From positions 1 through 64,000 of the forward strand of contig NZ_JAIGNR010000001.1 of NCBI RefSeq assembly GCF_019711595.1: a stretch of DNA of 64,000 bases. The letters are read 5' to 3'. The position numbers and the translations under genes were made by a program. This DNA is from Qipengyuania sphaerica (GTDB taxonomy: Bacteria; Pseudomonadota; Alphaproteobacteria; Sphingomonadales; Sphingomonadaceae). Below, piece after piece: positions 1-8,872 of the stretch. The notes below the pieces were generated by a model. That model saw nothing but the letters and a program-made list of their open reading frames with translations, was not told the origin of the DNA and did no database searches. Positions within the stretch are counted from its first letter, which is position 1; each line of letters begins with the position of its first letter.

Positions 1-1094
1 TCGCCATAGATGCGGTCGTTGCCGTCCTGGCCGTAGATACGGTCGTCCTGGCCGCCGCCCCAGGCGCGGTCGTTGCCTTCTTCGAGGACTAGCACGTCAC
101 GCCCACCGTAGCCATAGACACGGTCGTCACCATCGCCGGCGTCGATGCGGTTTGCTCCATCGTCGCCCACAAGACGATCACGGAAAGCGGAGCCGACCAG
201 GTTTTCGATCGATACAAGGGTGTCGATGCCGGCTGAAAGCGTGTCCTGCGCATCTGCTGCAAGCAGGTTTATGAACACTCCGCCAGTAACGCCAACATAG
301 CTAGCAGTGTCGCTGCCCGCGCCGCCATCAAGGAGATCGTTTCCTAGGCCACTATGAAGCTCATCGTCGTCCGCCTCGCCATACAGGCTATCATTTCCTC
401 GGACAGCATAGAGAATATCGTTGCCGTTTCCGCCGTAAAGTTGATCTTCGCTGCCGAATGCCGTGCCGCCGGTAATTGGATCAGCATAAATCTGATCATC
501 GCCATCTAGGCCACTGATCGTCTCGGGTCCCTGATACCCGATCATGATGTTATCAAGGGAATTGCCGTTATAGGTCCATCCCAAAGCGTAGGATGAATTC
601 TCGTTCAAGAGATTCTCGACATTCTCGGGAAGCGAATAATTCCCAGTGACGCTAACGGTGTCGATCCCGCCATCCATGTCTTCGATCACCGCTGCGTTGG
701 CGGCGACGAGGTAATAATCGTTCCCCAAGCCGCCGATCAACGTCGACCCACCACTACCGCCGAGATAATTATCTCCGTCGTTGCCAATCAGCGTCGAGGG
801 GCGATTGGTATAGGCGCTTTCAATGTTTTCTCCGAAGTCGAAGACCATTGTTGTATAAACATCGACGTGATCGTAGCCCTCATCCGCGAGTTCGATCACC
901 ACGTCATTGGGATCATCGATACGGTAGGTATCGTCGCCTTGGCCACCCTCCATCGTGTCGGCGCCTTCACCGCCGTCGAGCGCATCATTGCCGGCCAACC
1001 CACGAAGTGTATCGTCGCCACCGAGGCCGTTTATGGTATCGTCATTTTCAGTGCCAACGAGCAGCTCGCTGTTTTCAGTACCGGTAATGGCCAT
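1..1094 (-). CDS. RTX / hemolysin-type calcium-binding repeat protein (3' end outside window)
   Basis: The minus-strand frame stays open from an ATG at 1094 to the left edge, so the C-terminus is missing. AGGAGG at 1101-1106 lies six bases before the ATG and fixes the start. The protein begins MAITGTEN and is dominated by glycine/aspartate nonapeptides of GGxGxDxUx type (for example LGGDDTL, GGQGDDTY, YGQDGNDRIYG). In this family these form a calcium-binding beta-roll, and such proteins are usually exported by type I secretion through a C-terminal signal, which would lie outside the window. There is no N-terminal signal peptide, as expected. No enzymatic domain is visible in about 364 residues. 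It is divergent from the metallophosphatase gene and lies at the edge of the EPS locus. The role is unknown; a surface or matrix protein is an inference. Confidence 0.88.
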   Translation of the reverse strand, partial: MAITGTENSELLVGTENDDTINGLGGDDTLRGLAGNDALDGGEGADTMEGGQGDDTYRIDDPNDVVIELADEGYDHVDVYTTMVFDFGENIESAYTNRPSTLIGNDGDNYLGGSGGSTLIGGLGNDYYLVAANAAVIEDMDGGIDTVSVTGNYSLPENVENLLNENSSYALGWTYNGNSLDNIMIGYQGPETISGLDGDDQIYADPITGGTAFGSEDQLYGGNGNDILYAVRGNDSLYGEADDDELHSGLGNDLLDGGAGSDTASYVGVTGGVFINLLAADAQDTLSAGIDTLVSIENLVGSAFRDRLVGDDGANRIDAGDGDDRVYGYGGRDVLVLEEGNDRAWGGGQDDRIYGQDGNDRIYG

Positions 1095-1385
1095 TTGCGA
1101 CCTCCTAATGGATTGAATTCACAAAACTCTTGGGAATTAAAAGGCATACCCCCCGCCAAGCATCAAAGGCAAGCGTGGAATCGAGGGGGCAGTGTGAGGC
1201 GATCTTTGGCCATCCGTGTTGATACTAAGTCCTTCCGCCTTACTTTTCGCAGAGCAATGTTCTACACATTTCCCAAACGTGCATGACACGGAATAGAAAA
1301 AGCAGAGCAGTTTCGTTTTGGAACATGTAAAGCGCCGGGCCGCGGTCGAGGTTGAATCCCGACCTGATCTTTGTGGAGCAAAGAG

Positions 1386-2249
1386 ATGAAGCCTTGGAGA
1401 CTGGTTGCAAATCTGGGTCGACGCGAATCGCGCGCTCGGGGCAGCCGGGCGACCGCTGAAATTCAAGGCTCCTATGCTCACAGACTCTTCGAAAGAGGTA
1501 GAGAATTCGAAAGAATCTACGCCATCGGAGATCTGCACGGCGAGTTCGATCTCTTTCGCGAGGCGCTCAAGGTAGTAAATGCCGATAATGCTTCGAAGCC
1601 TGCTGCCCGATCCACAATAATATTGCTGGGAGATGTGGTCGATCGAGGCCCGCAATCGAAGCAATTGCTGCAGGTGCTCCAGCAATTCCATACCGCCTCA
1701 ACAAGTTTCATAGTCCTTCGTGGCAACCACGAAGAAATGTTGCTTCAAAGCGCCAGAGGCGACGAGGTAATGCAGCGGTTATGGCTGCGGAGCGGAGGAA
1801 GGCAAACGCTGGAAAGCTATGGCATCGATCCAGACCGGTTTGCCCGACGTTCGCCAACCGAAAGAGCAGAGATGTTGTTGGCAGCTCTCGGCGATGAAAC
1901 GCTGCAATGGCTTGACTCGCGCCCGCTTAGCTATCGCTCGGGGTCATACTATTTCTGCCATGCGGGCGTTCGCCCAGGTGTCGAATTGAACAAGCAAGTC
2001 GCCAGTGACCTGCTTTGGATCCGAAACAAATTTCTGTATAGCGACGAGGATCACGGCGCGGTGGTCGTCCACGGGCACACGGAGGTGGACAGCCCCGAAT
2101 TCCTCTATAATCGGATCAACATCGACACTGCCGCCCATAAGTCAGGGCGCCTAAGCGTTATAGGCATGCAGGGGACCGACCTCTGGCTATTAAGTGTCTC
2201 TGCAGATACGCGGAATACGAAGACGACTGTTCAAAAACTGATCGTTTGA
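1386..2249 (+). CDS. Calcineurin-like metallophosphatase (PPP family)
   Basis: This 287-residue protein carries the metallophosphatase motifs in order: GDLHG (about residue 48), GDVVDRG (about 82), GNHE (about 113), a histidine in CHAGVRPG (about 200) and HGHT (about 225). This is the dinuclear-metal site of bacterial PPP-type Ser/Thr phosphatases and related diadenosine tetraphosphatases. The first 40 residues are basic and not conserved. I chose ATG 1386 because GGAG at 1375-1378 sits seven bases upstream; an in-frame TTG at 1371 is less likely. It stands between the RTX gene and a PEP-CTERM gene. In EPS loci such phosphatases may counteract protein kinases, but that is inference. The substrate cannot be told from sequence. 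Confidence 0.85.
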   Translation: MKPWRLVANLGRRESRARGSRATAEIQGSYAHRLFERGREFERIYAIGDLHGEFDLFREALKVVNADNASKPAARSTIILLGDVVDRGPQSKQLLQVLQQFHTASTSFIVLRGNHEEMLLQSARGDEVMQRLWLRSGGRQTLESYGIDPDRFARRSPTERAEMLLAALGDETLQWLDSRPLSYRSGSYYFCHAGVRPGVELNKQVASDLLWIRNKFLYSDEDHGAVVVHGHTEVDSPEFLYNRINIDTAAHKSGRLSVIGMQGTDLWLLSVSADTRNTKTTVQKLIV

Positions 2250-2372
2250 AACTGCCGATCTCGAGCTGAGCGGTGTTTGCCATTCTCTGCCCATCGAACC
2301 AACGGAACATACGATAGGGCTTTCCCACTGGAAAACATCGAGAAATTCAACAGGTGCACCATTGCATTTTGG

Positions 2373-2387
2373 TTAACCAAACGTTAG
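2373..2387. promoter_or_regulatory. Putative CtrA-like site upstream of PEP-CTERM gene
   Basis: TTAA-CCAAACG-TTAG matches the alphaproteobacterial CtrA consensus TTAA-N7-TTAA with one mismatch. It lies 81-95 bases before the PEP-CTERM start at 2468, nearly the same distance as the perfect site before the other PEP-CTERM gene. Binding is not demonstrated. Confidence 0.4.
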
Positions 2388-2467
2388 GAAGTGCTTTAAC
2401 TAGGGTCGGTCGATTCGCAGTACGTGACCATCAAGACTTGGCGCGCCATAGACCGGAGTACGAGTAA

Positions 2468-3088
2468 ATGAGAAATTTCCTTGCTGCCACGGCGATTGGT
2501 CTCGCTTTGTGTGCCGCCCCTGCCTTCGCAACTGAAACGATTGCGCCGATTTCGACTTCGGACAAAACTACTTTTGCTCTGGAAGTGGACGAACCTTGCG
2601 ATGTGACGCTTCCGGTTCCGAACGCGACGGCGTGCGCGGGTTATTATTCGGGCAACCTTCTCAACGGCAGTGAGACTGATCTCGCAAACCAGGTGGAAGC
2701 CCTAAACGAGCTCGGTTACAATTTTGATGGCGACTGGAATGGCGTTTCTTCCAGCGTCGTGTTTTCTCTCCAGAACGGGAATCAGATCAACTTCGGGACC
2801 GTGCTTTACGGTCTCACCTTCATCGGTGCCCATTTCGGGAACGTGGCGGGGGATGCCGGCAACGTTTCGGTTTTCTGGTCGTTCGACTTCGGAGAAGAGG
2901 GGGCTGAATATATTACCCTCGCCGATACGCAGGGCTTTTCGAATGCCGTGCTATATTCGACAGGCGTGCCGGCGGTTCCCGAACCCTCGACATGGATGAT
3001 GCTCCTGCTGGGCTTTGCGGCCGTAGGCTTCGGTCTGCGGAGGCGTTCGGCGAAGCGCGGACTTACAGGAAGCGCAAGCTTCGCATAG
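2468..3088 (+). CDS. PEP-CTERM sorting domain protein (PEPxxW type)
   Basis: This 206-residue exported protein has an N-terminal signal peptide (basic MRN, hydrophobic core, cleavage near APAFA-T). Its C-terminal sorting signal has PEP at about 171-173 in VPEPSTWMM, then a hydrophobic helix and an RRR cluster. The pattern is the sphingomonad PEPxxW variant that I associate with exosortase V, and a matching exosortase gene lies at 20722-21636. The tail runs about 13 residues past the arginines, longer than usual. The middle is a predicted beta-rich secreted domain with two cysteines and no catalytic motif that I recognise. The protein should be cleaved by the exosortase and delivered to the outer surface or EPS. 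An intrinsic terminator follows and a CtrA-like element precedes it. Confidence 0.9.
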   Translation: MRNFLAATAIGLALCAAPAFATETIAPISTSDKTTFALEVDEPCDVTLPVPNATACAGYYSGNLLNGSETDLANQVEALNELGYNFDGDWNGVSSSVVFSLQNGNQINFGTVLYGLTFIGAHFGNVAGDAGNVSVFWSFDFGEEGAEYITLADTQGFSNAVLYSTGVPAVPEPSTWMMLLLGFAAVGFGLRRRSAKRGLTGSASFA

Positions 3089-3150
3089 GGCGCTTGCCAG
3101 ACTCGCCTTGCGGCGAGGCCGGGCGATTTAAATTCAGACGCGATCAAGCA

Positions 3151-3187
3151 GGGTCGGCTCTTCGCGAGTCGGCCCTCTTTATTTTGT
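3151..3187 (+). terminator. Intrinsic terminator after first PEP-CTERM gene
   Basis: A ten-pair stem with two G-U wobbles (3151-3160 with 3166-3175) closes a TTCGC loop and is followed by TCTTTATTTTGT. It lies about 60 bases after the stop of the PEP-CTERM gene. Confidence 0.75.
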
Positions 3188-3324
3188 CAAATAATGCTCT
3201 CGCAGACTTGAGAGTGCCGCCCCGTCTCATCTCCTGACCAAAATATCGCGTTTTAGCCGCCACGATCGCCTTGGGGACTGGAAGCGCTAGCCCCGCCGCA
3301 CTAGGGGCCCGCGCTCGGTCGCAT

Positions 3325-3340
3325 TTTACCCGAATTTAAC
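3325..3340. promoter_or_regulatory. Weak CtrA-like site before DUF1996 gene
   Basis: TTTA-CCCGAAT-TTAAC differs from TTAA-N7-TTAAC at one base. It ends 43 bases before the GTG start at 3384. On its own it is weak; it is listed because three other such elements occur in this EPS locus. Confidence 0.25.
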
Positions 3341-3383
3341 CTCAAGAAACTAGGTCCCGTGCTGTATTGCGCGGAGGAAAATA

Positions 3384-4520
3384 GTGCTCCAAACTAACCG
3401 TATGCTTCTGCTTGGCGTCGCTTCCCTTTGTCTTACCGCATGTGGAGCTGGCGAGGGTGCAACTCCCCCCAATTCCGGTGGCATAGCCGTTGTAACGCCG
3501 ACACCGTCCCCCACCCCTACTCCCGCTCCGACGCCGACCCCCGGCACGAACGCCCAGGTGCAATTGCCCAAGGTGGCGTCGGGTTTGAATATCGATTCGT
3601 GGCTTTATTCCAGCCCCATTCCGGAAACCGCGGCTCCAGACGTGCTCGGTGCTTTTCGTTTCTTATGCGCGCCAAGCCATCTCAGCTACGATGACCCCAT
3701 CGTGCACCCGGGGAAATCCGGGGCAGCTCACTTGCACCAGTTCTTTGGCAATACGGAGGCCGATGCGAATTCGACTTACGAGAGCCTGCGCATGACCGGC
3801 GATAGTACATGCACGAACGCACTGAACCGATCGGCATATTGGATGCCAGCGCTTCTGGACGGTCAGGGATCAGCGATAATTCCGAACTACGTGGCAATCT
3901 ATTACAAGCGCCGGCCATCCAGTGACACGTGGTTTGCGTCGAACAAGACAACTCCCACCGGCATTCCCCGAGGGCTCAAATACGTATTTGGCCATCCCAA
4001 TGGATCGGTAAAATTCAAGTGCGTTCAAGAATGGACGCCCGTCAGAGAATCCGATTCCATGCCCGACGCACTTTCTGGGTGTGGCGCCGGCCAGAAACTC
4101 ATGGTTTCGATCGCTTCGCCAAGCTGCTGGGATGGAAGGAACCTCGATTCGGCTGACCACAGGTCTCACGTTTCAATGGAAGTGAGAGACGGAACGCGCA
4201 CTTACTGTCCGGCTAGCCATCCCTACGCTCTCGCACAATTTACCATGACCGTAGAGTGGAGCATCGAGACCGGAGATATGCCGGCGCTGTGGCGATTCTC
4301 GAGTGACATGGACAATGTCGAGCCCGGGTCGACATTCCATTCGGACTGGTTCGGAGCCTGGGAAGATGCGGTTCTCGACATGTGGCAAGACGGTTGCATC
4401 GACAATCTGTTGAATTGTTCGGACGGCGACTTGGGAACGGGCAGGAAGATGAAGCGAAACAATCTTTATCCGACAAGCGGAGCAAACCCGCGAAAGATTG
4501 CGGTGCACACCGTTCACTAA
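3384..4520 (+). CDS. DUF1996 domain lipoprotein
   Basis: This is a 378-residue protein. A GTG start at 3384 is supported by GGAGG at 3373-3377, six bases upstream. The N-terminus is a lipoprotein signal with lipobox LTAC (Cys about 20), followed by a Pro/Thr/Ser linker (residues about 35-55), so the domain is probably tethered on the membrane by a flexible arm. The rest resembles DUF1996: an early HPGKSGAAHLHQFFGN segment, SAYWMPALL, and scattered conserved Cys, His and Trp residues. The function of DUF1996 is not established; in bacteria and fungi members are secreted and some lie near polysaccharide genes. Its place between a PEP-CTERM gene and the flippase suggests an envelope or EPS role, which is inference. 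A perfect 7-bp hairpin (4521-4538) follows the stop but lacks a T-run. Confidence 0.82.
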   Translation: MLQTNRMLLLGVASLCLTACGAGEGATPPNSGGIAVVTPTPSPTPTPAPTPTPGTNAQVQLPKVASGLNIDSWLYSSPIPETAAPDVLGAFRFLCAPSHLSYDDPIVHPGKSGAAHLHQFFGNTEADANSTYESLRMTGDSTCTNALNRSAYWMPALLDGQGSAIIPNYVAIYYKRRPSSDTWFASNKTTPTGIPRGLKYVFGHPNGSVKFKCVQEWTPVRESDSMPDALSGCGAGQKLMVSIASPSCWDGRNLDSADHRSHVSMEVRDGTRTYCPASHPYALAQFTMTVEWSIETGDMPALWRFSSDMDNVEPGSTFHSDWFGAWEDAVLDMWQDGCIDNLLNCSDGDLGTGRKMKRNNLYPTSGANPRKIAVHTVH

Positions 4521-4746
4521 CCTTCGCCACAGCGAAGGGGCGGCGTCACCCCATTCATAAGAATTTTATTTGCGATCTGATTTCCCGTACTTCAGCCCTC
4601 TGAGCTGAAATGTCGGCTGGCGAAACTCCGGCTACCATGTCATTGAGATCAATGCGGATGCCTCGAGAATAACCGAAGTGCGTCGTAATTCGTGGTGATA
4701 TTCACGGCATCGAGGGCGTTGAACGCAGCGAGAGGTCGCGCATCAA

Positions 4747-6096
4747 ATGATGATAAATCGGGTTGTGCGCAATGTGAGCTGGGTTGGAATTGCATTCGGC
4801 CTGCAACAAGTCATCCGTCTTGTTACCAACATCGTGCTGGCAACGATCGTGACCCCGTCGGTGTTTGGCATAATGCTTATCCTGAATACCTTGCGCACTG
4901 GAGTCGAACAGATTTCCGACGTCGGGATAGGCCAGAACATCGTCTTCGACAAAATGGGCAACAGGCCTAAGTTCTATAATACCGCCTGGACGATCCAGAT
5001 CATTCGGGGGCTCTTGCTGTTCGGCGCATTTCTGCTCGCGGCGCCTTTTTTGGCCACAGCATTCGGCGGTGGCGAACTTGGCGCTCTTCTGCCGCTGTTC
5101 GCCCCAATCTTCGTGATCACGGGTTTTGCCACACCTGCGATTTTCCTCATGCAGAAGAACCATCAGATCAGGAAACTGGTTTCGCTCGAACTGGTGATCG
5201 CCTTGATCGGGGCTATACTCGCGATTGGCTTCGCTTTGGTATCCCCTACGGCAGAGGCGCTGGTTTGGGCTTTGTTGCTTACCTCGGTCATTGCGGCACT
5301 TCTCGGTGCCCGAATGATGCGCTGGAGGAACTTGCGCCTTTGTCTCGATAGAATCATGGCGCGCAGGATCCTGTACTTCGGCGCTTGGGTGTTTGTGGCG
5401 ACGCTGCTGCATTTCGCCGCATCCAGCTTTGATCGGCTCTATTTCGCGGCAGTGATCCCGCTAAGTTTGTTGGGCGTCTACGGCATAGCGAAGACCTTTG
5501 CAGATGCGGCATTCCAGCTTGCCCACAAAATCTCCACCCTGATTGTCTTTCCGACAATCGCAGATGCACACCATTCCGGGGCAGGCATCGCTGCGATCAC
5601 GAAGCCGAGGCAGATCGGAGTTCTCATCGCAGGAATACTTATCGGCGGCGGCCTGGCTTTCTCAGATATCGCTATCGGTTTGTTGTACGACGCGCGCTAT
5701 CAATCTGCTGCCTTCATCCTCCCGGTCCTTCTCGTTGGCGTCTGGTTTTCGATACTCTCGGTAATCAACGAGTCAGTCGTATATGGATCGGGGAAACCGG
5801 TATTGAACGCCGGCGCGAACGCAGCCAAATTCGCCTGGTTACTTATTTTGGTGCCGTTCGCCTTTCAAAGCTATGGATTCGCCGCCGCGCTCGCCATGAT
5901 CTCGCTCGGGGACATTCCGAGGTATATGGTTCTTTCCTTCAGTCAGTCAGGTCAAAAGCGCGTTTTCGCCTTTCAGGATCTTGTCGGGACAACCACTCTG
6001 CTGATTACTGCCGCCTCAATTCGTTGGGTACTGCTAATGCTGGGTTGGGTTTCCGAATTTCTTCCAATGGTTCCCCCGCAGCTCGGATCGGTCTAA
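4747..6096 (+). CDS. Wzx-like polysaccharide flippase (MOP superfamily)
   Basis: This 449-residue integral membrane protein has about twelve hydrophobic segments and the N-terminal pattern of polysaccharide-biosynthesis flippases (NRVVRNVSWVGIAFGLQQV). Family members move undecaprenyl-linked oligosaccharide repeat units across the inner membrane for Wzy polymerisation. ATG 4747 is preceded by AGAGG eleven bases upstream; an ATG directly follows, so the start is uncertain by one codon. Its neighbours include a Wzy-like polymerase, glycosyltransferases and a Wza/Wzz/kinase operon, which supports the role. The exact substrate cannot be read from sequence. Confidence 0.87.
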   Translation: MMINRVVRNVSWVGIAFGLQQVIRLVTNIVLATIVTPSVFGIMLILNTLRTGVEQISDVGIGQNIVFDKMGNRPKFYNTAWTIQIIRGLLLFGAFLLAAPFLATAFGGGELGALLPLFAPIFVITGFATPAIFLMQKNHQIRKLVSLELVIALIGAILAIGFALVSPTAEALVWALLLTSVIAALLGARMMRWRNLRLCLDRIMARRILYFGAWVFVATLLHFAASSFDRLYFAAVIPLSLLGVYGIAKTFADAAFQLAHKISTLIVFPTIADAHHSGAGIAAITKPRQIGVLIAGILIGGGLAFSDIAIGLLYDARYQSAAFILPVLLVGVWFSILSVINESVVYGSGKPVLNAGANAAKFAWLLILVPFAFQSYGFAAALAMISLGDIPRYMVLSFSQSGQKRVFAFQDLVGTTTLLITAASIRWVLLMLGWVSEFLPMVPPQLGSV

Positions 6097-6129
6097 GGTG
6101 CAGAATAGACAGTGACGGGGCAGTAGCGC

Positions 6130-6375
6130 ATGGAAACTTTATGGGATTGGGTCACCGTCTTCGCGTTTGCGGGTCTGGTTACCCTGATGTTGCAGCGCTC
6201 CAATATGGAAGAACCGCCTGACTCCTTGTGGCACTACGCACCGCCCGCAATCGGGTGCGCTGTCGTGAACTACATTGGCAACGAAGGGTATGACGTTGTT
6301 GCCGCCATCGGTTTCAGCCTGATAGTTGTCTACGTCATTAAAGTGTTGAAGGTTTCCTTTCGGCGAGAACCTTAA
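6130..6375 (+). CDS. Small membrane protein, probable XrtV sorting-system accessory protein
   Basis: This is an 81-residue protein with two or three hydrophobic segments: one at residues about 8-22, a moderately hydrophobic middle with conserved-looking PPAIGCAVVNYIGNEG, and one at 56-74 before a basic tail. It follows the flippase gene by 33 bases in the same direction. From memory, its size and the WxxVTxxxFAGL...PPAxGCAVxNYxGNE pattern resemble the small proteins annotated as XrtV sorting-system accessory protein in sphingomonads. A separate exosortase and EpsI in the same locus fit that reading. No biochemical role is known to me. A profile search would decide; otherwise call it a hypothetical membrane protein. 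Confidence 0.65.
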   Translation: METLWDWVTVFAFAGLVTLMLQRSNMEEPPDSLWHYAPPAIGCAVVNYIGNEGYDVVAAIGFSLIVVYVIKVLKVSFRREP

Positions 6376-6397
6376 GACACCTAGGCATACCGCATCT

Positions 6398-7477
6398 TTA
6401 GTTGGCAGCTGCTCCAACCTTTCGGCGGATCAATCGCCGGCCAAGTTTGGTCAGGGGCATTTCGAAGTGACGTGTCGATAGATGCGAAAGTAGCCAAGTG
6501 GCTAGGGCGAGTGGAACCCTTAAAAGATACTTCACAATCGTATCTTGCTCGTTTCCACCAAGGGGAGTTGCCTGAAGCATGGCGTGCCAGACATACAGGG
6601 AATAGCTGATTTCAGCGATGTATCGAGCGGCCTTGCCTGTCCATATCTTGCCTAGCATGCGCGGGAATGCGTACAGCGAGCTTCCGATCGCCAAAGCCGC
6701 GATATACGGCCGAAAATATCCGAAAGCGCCTGCTTGCGGCAAGCTGGCAACCATCAAGAGCAGGATCGCAAGTGGGGGCAGCCACGCCGGGATCCTGCTG
6801 TTCTCGCGCGGGGGGAAATTGATCCACACCAGCGCGACGCAAGCACCTGCGAGAATTTCATCGACGCGATGCCAGGTCACAATGCTGATGATCTCGCCAT
6901 CGGATATTCTCAAAGCCGAAACGCCGACTGCAGCGATGGGAAGAAGCAGCAAGCCTTTGCGTCCGCACAAGGCGACGAGCAAGGCGGCAAACAGGTAGAA
7001 CTGAACTTCGACGCACAAGCTCCAAAGGTGCTCGCCACCTTCCATCAAGCGTGCCGGTGGAAGGTTGGCGTAGAAGCCAAGATTGGCGATGCTGGTTGCA
7101 AAGTTGGGCTGGTTGACGACAATCAATATTATCATTGCCAGCCAAGCCAGCGGGACGATGCGAAAAATCCTTTTGACGAGGAAGTCCCGCACGGTCGGAT
7201 CACTGTGCAAGAGCTTGGTGATCAGAAAACCGGAAAGGCAGAAAAAAAGGGCCATGCCGCTGGCCGCTACAGCGGCGTTTAGCTCCCAGCTAGCATGGCC
7301 TATCGGAAGCCAATGCCCCGCGATTACCAAGAGAATGCTCAGGGCCCTCCATCCGTCCAGAACGGATAATCGCGAACTTGAAGTCCCCGTGGATGCCTGT
7401 ATCGAAGGCGCCAGGCGAGAGGCGGTTTCTTCGTGGGTCAAGTCAGAACTTTTCCGACAATTTCTTTTGCAACTCAT
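6398..7477 (-). CDS. Acyltransferase family 3 (OafA/YrhL-like)
   Basis: This inner-membrane protein has about ten transmembrane helices and the family-3 signature near the N-terminus: LDGWRALSILLVIAGHW, with the histidine expected of the family, and later LRVPLALATW. Members O-acylate (usually O-acetylate) sugars of surface polysaccharides. The frame is open for 64 more codons, but that extension is arginine-rich and overlaps the divergent polymerase gene. I therefore place the start at ATG 7477 (MSCKRNCR), giving 359 residues; its ribosome site is weak. It lies inside the EPS locus and probably decorates the EPS repeat unit. Confidence 0.85.
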   Translation of the reverse strand: MSCKRNCRKSSDLTHEETASRLAPSIQASTGTSSSRLSVLDGWRALSILLVIAGHWLPIGHASWELNAAVAASGMALFFCLSGFLITKLLHSDPTVRDFLVKRIFRIVPLAWLAMIILIVVNQPNFATSIANLGFYANLPPARLMEGGEHLWSLCVEVQFYLFAALLVALCGRKGLLLLPIAAVGVSALRISDGEIISIVTWHRVDEILAGACVALVWINFPPRENSRIPAWLPPLAILLLMVASLPQAGAFGYFRPYIAALAIGSSLYAFPRMLGKIWTGKAARYIAEISYSLYVWHAMLQATPLGGNEQDTIVKYLLRVPLALATWLLSHLSTRHFEMPLTKLGRRLIRRKVGAAAN

Positions 7478-7542
7478 CTCGCGCCGGAGATGATTTGCGC
7501 GGCCCAAAACACCGCATCTTATAAACCGGGAGGGCCGCTCCG

Positions 7543-8862
7543 ATGCGAATGATCGGCATCCTTCTGGTAATCGTCTCGCTCCCGATCTTCGTCGTTTGGT
7601 TGAGAGGCAATCCCGCAAGATTGCGCCTTGCCGCATTTGGTATCGGCTTTTTGCCTTTCGGCATCGCATTCTTCAATCTCGATGCTGCCTTGATCAACTG
7701 GAATATGTGGCCGGGGCACACGAAGGGCCTGATCGTAACGATTCTGGACAGTCTGGCTCTCGCAATTTTGATCTCGAGTCGAGAACGCATCGGGTTTCCG
7801 CCATTCGTAGTCCTCATCTCGCTATATTTCCTCGCTGCCTGTGTATCGATGGCATTTTCGGCAGTTCCGATGAGCAGCGCTTTCTATGCCCTACAAACTC
7901 TTCGGGTTCTCGTCCTCTTTCTCGCCGTAGTCATCGTTTCGAGGCAGCCTATGCCGCGCGACTGGTTGTGCTTCGGTCTGGCCTCGGGCGCTATTTTCCA
8001 AGCGGCCTTCAGCATCTACGAAAAAGTTGGCGGAGCGGTCCAGGCGTCCGGCACTATGTCGCACCAGAACTTGCTCGGCATGATGCTCCATTTCGCGACC
8101 ATACCGCTCATTGCGATGATCTTGGCCGGCGATCGCCGACGCGTCATTCTCCTAGGCGCCCTCGCTGGTTTATTGGCCGCAGCGCTTACTGCTTCACGTG
8201 GGACGGTAGCCTTTCTCGGATTAGGTATTGGCATCCTCGTCTGCATTTCATTGGCTCGCAAGGCGACCAAGGTAAAATGGCAGGCATTAGGTCTTGGAAT
8301 ACTGGCTGCTGCAGTTGTCGTCCCGCTTATGTTTTCAGCGCTTGCCAACCGGACCGCAGCGGAAAAACTGTCAGGCGACGAGGAACGGGCAGCATTCGAA
8401 CGAGCAGCCATGGCAATGTGGAGCGATCATCCCATGGGGGTGGGCGCAAACCGGTATGTGGTGACCGCAAATGTGGAGGGATATTCGGATGAAGCCGGTG
8501 TGGTTGCAGTTTTTGGCAGCAGAGCCGCACACGTCCACAACATCTACCTGCTTCACGCAGCCGAAATGGGTTGGCTGGGTCTGCTCACTTTCATAGCTCT
8601 CATCGCAACGGCGATCGTCAGGGGGGTGGCATTTGCCATTCGCGCGAAGGATAATCCGGCGGGAGACCTCGTGCTGGGGGCAGCTGTCGCGCTACTGACC
8701 ATGTCTATTCATGGCATCTTCGAATGGATTATTATCCTGAGCGAGCCACAATACCTGATAGCGATAGCTTTGGGCATAATCGCAGCTGCCAGAGGCATGA
8801 AATTTGAAAGCGTTGGCAGAACCCGGGCCCCCGACCCTATCATCCGCCAGGTCATGCGGTGA
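7543..8862 (+). CDS. O-antigen ligase / Wzy-type EPS polymerase
   Basis: This 439-residue polytopic membrane protein has ten or more hydrophobic segments. The central ASRGTVAFLGLGIG and the large loop before HVHNIYLLHAAEMGWLG are typical of the Wzy_C / O-antigen ligase family, whose members polymerise or transfer undecaprenyl-linked glycans in the periplasm. The HN(x)YLxxxxExG stretch of this family is visible at about residues 328-340. A GGGAGGG-type ribosome site lies about ten bases before ATG 7543. It is divergent from the acyltransferase and precedes a glycosyltransferase by ten bases. In this locus the polymerase role is the most likely one. Confidence 0.87.
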   Translation: MRMIGILLVIVSLPIFVVWLRGNPARLRLAAFGIGFLPFGIAFFNLDAALINWNMWPGHTKGLIVTILDSLALAILISSRERIGFPPFVVLISLYFLAACVSMAFSAVPMSSAFYALQTLRVLVLFLAVVIVSRQPMPRDWLCFGLASGAIFQAAFSIYEKVGGAVQASGTMSHQNLLGMMLHFATIPLIAMILAGDRRRVILLGALAGLLAAALTASRGTVAFLGLGIGILVCISLARKATKVKWQALGLGILAAAVVVPLMFSALANRTAAEKLSGDEERAAFERAAMAMWSDHPMGVGANRYVVTANVEGYSDEAGVVAVFGSRAAHVHNIYLLHAAEMGWLGLLTFIALIATAIVRGVAFAIRAKDNPAGDLVLGAAVALLTMSIHGIFEWIIILSEPQYLIAIALGIIAAARGMKFESVGRTRAPDPIIRQVMR

Positions 8863-8872
8863 CTGATCTCAC

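Noticed and set aside
1..180. Short repeated units that could be mistaken for a CRISPR-like or tandem repeat array
   Set aside because: They encode GGxGxDxUx nonapeptides of an RTX protein in one continuous minus-strand frame.
2351..2366. Sigma-54-like -24/-12 element before the first PEP-CTERM gene
   Set aside because: The GG to GC spacing is nine bases instead of ten and the consensus match is poor.
4521..4538. Perfect 7-bp hairpin right after the DUF1996 stop
   Set aside because: It is not followed by a T-run, so an intrinsic terminator is not supported.
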